Shown one piece after another: positions 11,338 to 19,692 of a stretch of 21,297 nt of DNA; position 1 is the stretch's first letter; the number at the start of each line of letters is the position of its first letter. The notes under the pieces are model-generated. The model had not been told where the DNA came from. It saw only the letters and a list, made by a program, of their open reading frames with translations, and did not search any database. Both the position numbers and the translations under genes were made by a program. This DNA comes from Lenisia limosa (taxonomy: Eukaryota > Breviatea): the NCBI GenBank assembly GCA_001655205.1, contig LPNZ01008150.1:1-21297 (forward strand), written 5' to 3'.

Positions 11338-14300
11338 GGACCTGTGAAGACTGTTGAGCTTTCAAACGTACATTTTGCAGTACTTTTTGGTAGAAGGGTC
11401 CGTATTAGGTTTTGTTATCCATGCAAAAGAGATTTTGACTGTATCATACTTGGCTACATATTTCATACCCTTCTTCAATTCTTTGCACGTGTTTGACATT
11501 GCAGAAAATGGAAATCTATACGTACGCTCGGCGCACACTAGCTTCGCAAATGTTTGTGGTAAATAACTACAGCTTACCATGTATATTTTCTCAGATAGCT
11601 TTTTGTACACATTTAGTAAGTAGTTGATTTTTTGTTGGTTTCATTTTTATTCTATTTTCAGTNNNNNNNNNNNNNNNNNNNNNNNNNNNNNNNNNNNNNN
11701 NNNNNNNNNNNNNNNNNNNNNNNNNNNNNNNNNNNNNNNNNNNNNNNNNNNNNNNNNNNNNNNNNNNNNNNNNNNNNNNNNNNNNNNNNNNNNNNNNNNN
11801 NNNNNNNNNNNNNNNNNNNNNNNNNNATAGGTTGACTCAAATGAAGCGTTTATATTGACATGCGTTGACAAGATATAATTTCAAATTACAACTTGTCTGG
11901 ACTAGGANNNNNNNNNNAATCATGGACAAGGGTGGGTATCTAGGCATTACGCATATACAAAGAGGCAACAGACTGATGTATGCAGAGTCGACAGAGGCAG
12001 AATTGAGCCGCATCCAGGCAACTTACGATTTGCTGATTGAGCTGGTCAAGGACAAGATGCAGGTGGGTCTTTTGTGTCATTGAAACATGAACAGAATAGG
12101 TGGACCTATTGGCTTCGGCTACACGTCCACTTATCTTCTTTCAACCTTCCCCCAGCCCAACGACAGTTCCTCCCCAGTGGACCGTCTCCATGAAGTTGCC
12201 CTCGCACTTGCCGGCGAAGTGAGAGGGACCAGAGCCACTGGCCTGGGCTTTGTTCAAACTCTCGATTGAACGGGTTTCAACGCCAACAGAGTTGAGTCTT
12301 ACTAGCCAACAGAGTTAATTTTGTGCTTCTTTTTGATTTCATAAATTTTTCAATTTTATCCCTCTCGACATTATTCTTCGTCTCCCTACCGCTTACTCCT
12401 CCTTCTCATCCTCCCTTTCTTTCCCTATTGACATTTAGGCTGGATTCTAGTTCAATCTATGACCTGTAAGTTGATTCAAATGAAGGGTTTTATTGACATG
12501 CGTTGACAAGATATAATTTCAAATTACAACTTGTCTGGACTAGGAACGAATTCCTCTCAGGTTAGTGGATTAACGGAAGCGTTTATCCATTTCTTGTTTC
12601 AAATTTGAGGGGGATTCAATTATTTTCTTAACTTTAATAGCAAGTGAACTGAACCCGTTCTGGAAAGTTCGTTATCCGAGGTATCGAATGATCTATTGAT
12701 CCGAATTCAACCGCCCAATTAAATTGGTCTGCTAGTTATTTATTCTGAACACCTGTCCCAATAGGTTTCCTGTTCCTTCTAACCCTCCAGATTGGTCTTT
12801 CTGAGCAATGTGATTTCAAGTAGCTGGACTCATCTCCTTCTCTCCTTCCTTCTCTCCCTCTCCCCTTTTTTTTTGATTTTTGATTTTTTTTTTTCCAATA
12901 ATGTGGATAAAACGGATTTAATCCCCCTCCGGTTCCTAAATATCCCCCCGCCGCCAGGTCAATGGGCTGAACACGGTGTGCAGTAACCTCAATGGACAGG
13001 TGGCGGACGCTCTTGCCGCCGCATCTCAACACGCCCAGAGGGTCTCGGTCAGCTTGTTTACCGAGGTTAAAACAACAATTACTCTATTTGGAACTTGGTT
13101 TAAGATCATACTTTCCATATTAGGAATTTGAGGTCGTACTTACCATATTAGGAATTGGAGTCGGAAATAGCATTGAAGCAATACGACCTGCAAACACTGC
13201 AAGAGACACATAACGCTCATCTCAACGAAAGTATCCTTGTCAATCACGACAAAAATGACCTTCGTTAGCGTTTACTCTGAAAATACATTGCAATCAAGTC
13301 CCCCCAAGTTTATCATTAATACCTGGTCATAAGAGTTGATATTTTTGTTTACGCTCACCCCCCCCCCAGAGGAGCGCCTGGACCTTGCCAACCAGGAGCT
13401 AGCAGCCCGATTGGCCGACTTGTCCGCCACCGAAATGAGCCTGATTGAGGCCGAGAAGAAAGCCAATGTGGGGGGGGGGGATATCTTTTGGAGATTGACA
13501 GGAATGACTTGTCAGGCAGCAGCAACTCTTGAAGCCGAACTTGCGAGTCAGCATGTGCAGCAGCAGAAGGTTGAGTCTGAGATCTCTAATCTTGTGAAGA
13601 GCAACAATGAGACCCTTGGTAGGCTTCAAGGGCTTATGTGCCGATGCTGCAGAAGCGACTGGCNNNNNNNNNNNNNNNNNNNNNNNNNNNNNNNNNNNNN
13701 NNNNNNNNNNNNNNNNNNNNNNNNNNNNNNNNNNNNNNNNNNNNNNNNNNNNNNNNNCAGACAAGGTAAGGGCAGATTTGGATATTGCACAAGGAGATGC
13801 CAAAAATGCGACACTTCACGAAAAGGAGCTTTCAGCCACAGTCGAGGTGTGTGATAGTGCCCTCTTCTTAGAATTATAATATGTGTACCATATGTAATAT
13901 ATATTATCCTTGATATTATACATATATTATATACTATATAGTATAGTATATGATATATATATAGACATGTACATATACTATATGCATATTTTATACTTGA
14001 TACCATACATATGCATACTATNNNNNNNNNNTTTAGTGGATTAACGGAAGCGTTTACCCATTCCCAAGGCGTCCAATCTTGTGCTGTAGTAGGTTTCCCG
14101 TTTCTTCTAACCCTCCAGATTGGTCTTTCTGAGCAATGTGATTTCAAGTAGCATCTTGGAATCATCTCCCATTCTCTCCTTTCTTCTCTCTCTCTACTCA
14201 CCCCTTTCTCTCTCCTTCAATAATGTCATGGATAAAACGGATTTAATCTCCCTCTGGTTCTTAAATATGTCTTTTTAACCCATTATGTAGCTTTGCCAGT

Positions 14301-15617
14301 CTTCCGCACCAGTCTCCTACACCAAGGTTTGAAGAATTATAGTTTTTGCCAATATCACAGCTTCTTGACTGATTGATATTTTCTAATGTTACAACCCTGC
14401 TATTTTTAGCAATACTGATAATTTTAGTTGACTTCCATGGCCAATGATATTGATCAAGTTGCATGCTTCCATAGCAGTGACTGTGTATTTTTGACAAGTA
14501 TGTGTTGCCCTGTTCTAAAATAATAAAAACCTTAATTGAAGTCTAATATTCCTTCTAGAATCTGGGGATATCAAAATGTGTGGAAGTCATATTCCTGAGA
14601 ATGGTGGCACACACTCATCTCCGGTAAGCAAGGGTTATAACATGTACTGACTCACTCATTCGTAAAAAAAAACTAAATATTTTATCGAAGTGCAGTGTTT
14701 CCCCAATGAAAACAATCAATAATAATAGTGTGTTGTTGATCGTGTATTCTCTGTTACTCACAGTTTTATATGGCGACAACAAAATTTGTGTTTCCACCAA
14801 AAATACATACGTTTTTTTGCCATTAATACAGCTGGTAGCTGAAATGATGATCTTCGTGCCATTTTAGAGAGACTTTGCCTTTTGGAAGATGAACTCTGAC
14901 ATATTTGTTAATATGATTGAATGAAGATCTCATTAATAAAGATATTACCCAGGCTCATATCTTATAAGATATGCATATACTATACTACCAATATAAATAC
15001 TGATTATCTTGACACTCCAGGTCACTATTACGAACTATGCCAAGTCCATTGTTAACGCAGGATGTACTTCAAGCCCGATACCTTCCATTTCTGGAGGACA
15101 CTATACTATTCAATTCGAAAGCGGTTAGTGATATACTATATCATATGTACGTGCAACTTCTTGGTTCTGAAAGTTGCTAATCTACCAATATACGTTTGAT
15201 AACTGTAATACTGTTCATTGAGCATCATCCCATCAAAGCATATAAAAGGCTGTGACATTCCAACGGCTTACACCATCTAGCTTGTAACAAAAACACACTC
15301 TTTGCTACTGGATTGAACACCGATGGACTCTGCCGCCCAGCACATCCGGGAGCCGTTATTGTGGTGAGGGGAAGGGGAAGGCTCAGTTTTATTCTGGAAT
15401 TATTTTTTAAGAGTTTTGTCAACGCTCATCATAAATATCTTAGCTATTATTTCTTCCTTGCTCGGAAGTTTGAGTTGAACAGTTTAATTTCCGTTTTGGA
15501 TCTTAGTTTCCGTTATCCCTCTCTTTGATATGGTTAACACATTAGCCTGTGATTGAGGCCCCATCGCCTATCTTGGAATTTGCAGTTGTCGGACAGCAGA
15601 GCGTCGTAATCGCCTAA
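11338..15617 (+). CDS. Second RCC1-repeat protein (5' incomplete, split by an interposed contig)
   Basis: Exons with RCC1-type pattern: 11338-11389 and 11505-11558 (joined they read VKTVELSNVHFAVLFENGNL, then YVRSAHTSFANVCG), then after the interruption 14291-14326, 14428-14497, 14559-14623, 15021-15123, 15281-15363 and 15546-15617 (stop TAA). The later block reads NDIDQVACFHSSDCVFLTKS, GDIKMCGSHIPENGG, VTITNYAKSIVNAGC, NTLFATGLNTDGLC. The pattern of beta-strand plus Gly-turn units matches the upstream gene, so this is probably a tandem, diverged paralogue. Exon 11558 ends in phase 1 but exon 14291 needs phase 0, so at least one exon is missing, perhaps in the gap 11663-11826. A further candidate exon at 11105-11156 (TPIIEGFEELFVRRF) has an unresolved phase. 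No signal peptide is visible because the 5' end is not resolved. Confidence 0.62.
11827..11907 (+). repeat. Left part of dispersed repeat (copy 2a)
   Basis: Nearly identical to 12465-12545 in the coiled-coil gene intron; the stretch from TTGACATGCG through CTGGACTAGGA matches without a visible difference. It is cut off by the 10-N gap 11908-11917 at a point that the full copy shows to be internal to the element. Confidence 0.9.
11908..11917. other. 10-N scaffold gap (left edge of interposed contig)
   Basis: A fixed-size run of ten N, unlike the longer estimated gaps elsewhere. It interrupts the dispersed repeat and pairs with the identical 10-N gap at 14022-14031. Together they mark 11918-14021 as a separately placed contig. 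Confidence 0.9.
11918..13846 (+). CDS. Coiled-coil protein (partial at both ends, on interposed contig)
   Basis: Exons: about 11921-12062, 12156-12251, 12958-13065, 13152-13230, 13370-13467, 13516-13618, 13653 into the gap 13664-13757, and about 13761-13846. Phases are consistent where both ends are visible. The peptides are long, charged and Ala/Leu/Glu-rich helices: STEAELSRIQATYDLLIELV, ELESEIALKQYDLQTLQETH, RLDLANQELAARLADLSATE, TLEAELASQHVQQQKVESEI, DKVRADLDIAQGDAKNATLH. Heptad spacing of hydrophobic residues indicates a coiled coil of tropomyosin, myosin-tail or SMC-like character; no specific family can be named. The MDKGG start at 11924 may be intron read-through rather than a true start. 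The intron 12252-12957 is far larger than its neighbours (34-139 nt) and holds a complete dispersed repeat. The last visible 5' splice site is at 13847. Confidence 0.68.
12465..12943 (+). repeat. Full-length copy of dispersed intronic repeat
   Basis: Shares its left part with 11827-11907 and its right part with 14032-14268, including the 44-nt block from about AACCCTCCAG to TTTCAAGTAGC that is the same in both. The interior (about 12593-12763) is replaced by a short, unrelated stretch in the right-hand copy. The repeat ends 14 nt before the 3' splice site at 12957/12958. No transposase ORF, long terminal repeat or terminal inverted repeat is evident; it resembles a non-autonomous or introner-like element. 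Confidence 0.8.
13106..13161 (+). repeat. 28-bp near-tandem duplication over a 3' splice site
   Basis: Units 13106-13133 and 13134-13161 read TCATACTTTCCATATTAGGA... and TCGTACTTACCATATTAGGA..., with only a few differences. Each contains a TTAG/GAATT acceptor. Only the second acceptor (13151/13152) keeps the coiled-coil frame (ELESEIALK). Confidence 0.8.
13878..14021. repeat. AT-rich palindromic microsatellite-like tract
   Basis: Almost pure TATA, CATATG and TATAGTATA words at the end of the interposed contig, ending at the 10-N gap. Related tracts occur at about 5105-5160, 5880-5925, 5938-6020, 10370-10450, 16425-16560 and 16995-17045. Such sequence explains why the contig ended here. Confidence 0.75.
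14022..14031. other. 10-N scaffold gap (right edge of interposed contig)
   Basis: Partner of 11908-11917. Directly after it the sequence resumes at TTTAGTGGATTAACGG, an internal point of the dispersed repeat just right of where the left fragment stopped. Confidence 0.9.
14032..14268 (+). repeat. Right part of dispersed repeat (copy 2b)
   Basis: Matches 12562-12592 and 12764-12943 of the full copy with scattered substitutions; the CT-rich block (about 14160-14218) differs in length. Ends 22 nt upstream of the 3' splice site of the RCC1 exon at 14291, the same relative position as the full copy in the other gene. Confidence 0.88.
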
Positions 15618-15770
15618 GCACTTGTTAATATTATTAATATATATCTTATCTATTATTGCTGATGGTGAAGTATCACTTTGGCATCCCACCATCCCACCCG
15701 CACCTCCCTCATCGTTCTTTAGGCAAACCCCTTGTAATTAGAATGAGACGTTCATCACACCGTAGCACAG

Positions 15771-18700
15771 CTAGGCAAGCGTGATGACTTCAGTGAGTGT
15801 GGACTTGAGAGAACCAGACATTATGAACTCACTTCCTCCATTGTTGAAGAAGTTGTACTCATAAAGGGCAGTCTATCATCATGAGAATGAAATAATGAAA
15901 CGAATTCTCAACATGACCCACCCATGACCCGTCACAGTACCGATGTTTTTAAACAAAATGGCCTAAACAAAACAAAAAAAAACCGTTCCTCTTAAAAGGT
16001 CAATAAAGAATACGAAGGTAGCCGGATACCCTCCACCACTGGATTTCAATTAACATTATTTGAAATTTACTACGGTTTTTTAAAACGATTTGAAAAGGAG
16101 CGCCAACAAGTCCGTTTATTAGAAAATAAGCGCTCTTGAGCTCATACAGGGTCAGGAGTAAGGCCTCTCTCATAACTCTTCTTGACTTCTTCGGGGGTCA
16201 TACCGTGACCATGGATTCTAGCCTATGGATGTGATGTGAGTAAAAAGCTCATGGTAAACCAAATAGAACTGATCCACACGAAGGAATTGCAAAACAACGA
16301 GAATAATTGGTCACCCCCCCCACCATAAGATGGCGAGACCCCGCATTGGGACGCCAGTTATTGTCGACCTGCACAACATTGTTCTTGACATATGCGGACA
16401 GATAGAGAGCCTGAAAAGAATCAGACATATATACATGTAGTATATACTGTATGTGTATCATATGTAGCTACATCCATTATTAATATGTACTATTTTCAGG
16501 TTAAGGAATCATATTATATATGCATATAGTATATGATATATCATTATATGATATCATTAAAGACGTCATGGGTACTATTTGAGTAGAAATGTATTTTGTG
16601 CTGTGAAGTCATCCCCATACGGAGACCTCAGCCGGGTCAAACTGAACATCATCCTCATCAACGCAGTTGATGTAGTCGCTGTCAACATGCATCGAAATAT
16701 GTGTACTAGGAGGAGTGAGGGGGAAATATACACCTTTGGTGTATCTCAGAAAAACAACTCCGTGAAAGTTGACTTACCCATTCAAGCTCATTACAAAATG
16801 GTGATATTTTGAGAAGTCGAAATCACCTATAAGTATCAATTGAAAAGACCCAAGAAAATTAGTAAAAAAAAATAGAGGGATAAAAGCCTGTTTCACCCAT
16901 CAATAACTATTTACTCTGCTCAGGTTGGACTGCTGGACAAATTGAATATCATATCAATTTCCAGTTGCAATACTGCTAACACTTGAGAAAACGCAGAAAT
17001 ATACATAGTATATATTATCGACTAGTTATTATATCATATCATGAATATAAAATCTCAAGACATATTACCTCGAAAATAACTCAGCTCTCCACTAACTAAA
17101 GCTTGGGCAGCTGTAACTCCTGCCGGTTGTGGTATAGTAGTGAACTCTGTCAGGTCCCTACGACAGTGAAAATGAGACCAATCCACTTCGTCATGCTATA
17201 TCCCTAATGTCAAATTTACGAGGCAAAAGAAAGCGGCATTGATAATAATAACCGTGTGCGGGTCCGAAAAGTACTGGTAACATATGGGAGATATGGAATT
17301 CATGACAAGAGTAGAAGAGAGTCACATACCGTGATGAGGGTCAAAAGGAAGGGTGTGGTCACACTGGCAACACCACCACCGAAGATTCCATTCATGTCAT
17401 GGTTCACAGGCTTCGTCCAGACCTACACAGGGATTGGTGAGAGAGAATCTTAAATGCAAATTGTTATTTAACATGGCATCTGGTGTGACTTCTAAAAAGG
17501 GTGCCCATTGAAGTCAAAATCAATATGATGTCCAATAAAAAAACAAATTGGTTAGGACTTATTCCGGTCAAAGTACGTCATATACAATTCGATTCGCAAA
17601 CCCATTAATTCACGCCTCCAACCTCAACCGTGAGAGATGAGTTAAGATGGAGACCGGAAACGTGTGCGTAGTCTCCTGCAGAGTCCGCAAGGAGACTTGA
17701 TGCTGGGGGGGGGGGGGAAANNNNNNNNNNNNNNNNNNNNNNNNNNNNNNNNNNNNNNNNNNNNNNNNNNNNNNNNNNNNNNNNNNNNNNNNNNNNNNCA
17801 ACCAGCGCTAAAACTAGACAAAAGCCAGATGACAAAAACACAAAAACAAAAACAAGCCCGAAACACCGCTCGATCACGGGGGGTGAATAGAAATGTTTCA
17901 GAAAACTTGGCAAGAAAATATGCAAAAAAAAAAACATAAACTCGCATCACTTCACTGAGACGATGACCCAAAATAATGGGTCATAGAGTTGTAGTACTTT
18001 CCCAATTACAGCAGACACTTGCCCCCACTACCAGAGGTGAAGTCGCTTGTCACTACGCTGCCACACACCGTACCACTACACGACTGGCAGAATTAAATAC
18101 TATAGGAGAGCCAGGTCACACAAAATAAAAGTAAAAACAACATATGATAGACTGCATATTATATCGATACTGTGTCAACTTTACAGAAAATCAATTTAAG
18201 TTGGGGTTAACTTTGACCTCAAAAGGGTGCCCATCAAGCATATGTTTCCAGTTTCAAACAACAAACTACAAGTTGATATGAAAAATAATATATAGTACAC
18301 CACATCATTACCGAATTAAACCTGTGATAGAAGCCATACCTCACGCATCAAGAAATAATCCCACCTTATACTCGTATGCAGTCTGGTAAGTCGGGCCATT
18401 CCCACCTTATACTCGTATGCAGTCTGGTAAGTCGGGCCATTAACAACAAAGAAGTCTTCTCCGGCACTAATAGACCGCTTAATCCAGGAGGAACCTCCAC
18501 TGGGTCGATATTTAGCACTACAAGTGGAGGTTTCAAACAGTTGTGGAAGGGGGGGGGGGGGTAAAAANNNNNNNNNNNNNNNNNNNNNNNNNNNNNNNNN
18601 NNNNNNNNNNNNNNNNNNNNNNNNNNNNNNNNNNNNNNNNNNNNNNNNNNNNNNNNNNNNNNNNNNNNNNNNNNNNNNNNNNNNNNNNNNNNNNNNNNNN

Positions 18701-19482
18701 NNNNNNNNNNNNNNNNNNNNNNNNNAAACCAGGGTTGAGGGTAAATGGAAACATGAAACCAAACAAAAAGCCTAAAAACGACTCTTAGGTTGACAATCCC
18801 TCAGACCCCCTGATCAGTCCTCCACCACCACGCACCATCATTGAAAAGTCACTCAAGCCTGTTGACAGGAGATCTGAAGCATCCACTCGCATTCGATCAT
18901 CAATGGTGATGTATACACTATGGTTTTCAAGCGCAGCTGTATGGTCATTTGGGTAAGATAGGAAAGTAACAGAATGCTCAAGTAGTATTTGTGTAAAACT
19001 ATCAAATGAATAAACTGCATATCTCGTATGTGTAACAAGATAAACAAGTTTTGAAGAAACAATAAAAACATGACAGTAAGTATGATAAGTAAGTTCTTCT
19101 TATTAGCAACCCTCCCACCCTTGGCCTTGAGCTCGGCCACATCCGATTTGAGGGCAGCAATTGTATCTACCAAGGACTCCCCTGTTACACGTTAACACAC
19201 AGTACAGCAAAACCCTAAAATTCAGAAAGGTAAACGTGCTTGGGGATATAGAACATGAATAATATTATTCATTAATATGCAGAGGAACCCTTGATAAAAG
19301 CACCTAAGGCTGGATTGTGTACATACAATTCAACATTGATAGGAGGGTGACCCAGAACCACAGAACATACCATTCAAAATGAGGTCGGGAGCACTTGGTA
19401 TTCCAGAAGGCTGCAAAATGAAGGCATATGTAGGTAATGCAATCAGCAACGCTGCAAGCCAAGGAAGAGTGGAAAATAACAT
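15771..19482 (-). CDS. Secreted coiled-coil and LamG/concanavalin-A-like protein
   Basis: Exons: 19482-19371, 19181-19119, 18936-18836, about 18531-18406, 18083-18029, 17702-17623, 17422-17330, 17144-17069, 16975-16931, 16826-16778, 16705-16627, 16410-16324, 16222-16148 and 15872-15771 (stop TAG). MLFSTLPWLAALLIALPTYA is a signal peptide. SLVDTIAALKSDVAELKAK is a short heptad coiled coil, likely an oligomerisation stalk. A first lectin-like region includes VYITIDDRMRVDASDLL and WIKRSISAGEDFFVVNGPTY. A second, more complete one reads LNSSLTVEVWTKPVNH, KYHHFVMSLNGTHISMHVDS, then ARIHGHGMTPEEVKKSYERG, matching LamG-like jelly-roll order (Wxx, HH-v-l-dG, riy..-l-eEv). Likely extracellular glycan or protein binding. 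At least one exon is missing near the gap 18568-18725 (phase mismatch). Acceptor 17144 and donor 16931 are weak choices. It is convergent with the RCC1 gene (153 bp apart). Confidence 0.7.
18360..18441. repeat. Perfect 41-bp tandem duplication over a 5' splice site
   Basis: Units 18360-18400 and 18401-18441 are identical. On the minus strand each encodes NGPTYQTAYEYK followed by the donor AAG/GTGGG, so the gene has two copies of the same exon end and 5' splice site. As 41 is not a multiple of three, reading through both would shift frame. Could be recent slippage or an assembly duplication. Confidence 0.93.
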
Positions 19483-19692
19483 TTTTCCATCAACAATACT
19501 CTCTCGGCTGGCTGGTTCAGGCTTGTTCTTGTTGTTTCTTTCTTTCTGGCTGCTGCACTTAAGATATTTACTTCAATGTGGGAAGTTGCAGTTTGAGGGA
19601 GGGGGGGGGCAGGGAAGGGCCAACCCTAATCACAAGTAATCATTTTAAGGGGGCCCGAAAGAAAATACAAATAAGCGCTTAATAAACGCAAA
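19483..19692. promoter_or_regulatory. Divergent promoter region, LamG-like gene / GDP-mannose pyrophosphorylase
   Basis: 210 bp between the two start codons (19482 minus, 19693 plus). Contains a G-rich tract GGGAGGGGGGGGGCAGGG at about 19590-19607. No clear TATA box. Confidence 0.55.

Noticed and set aside
12736-14201. Two minus-strand ORFs (12736-13032, 13626-14201) sharing the peptide YLKSHCSERPIWRVRRN, which looks like a conserved protein.
   Set aside because: The shared peptide comes from the duplicated nucleotide repeat. The frames also run across introns, exons and gaps of plus-strand genes.
18360-18441. Two-unit direct repeat considered as a CRISPR-like array.
   Set aside because: The units are adjacent with no spacers, overlap an exon, and the genome is eukaryotic.
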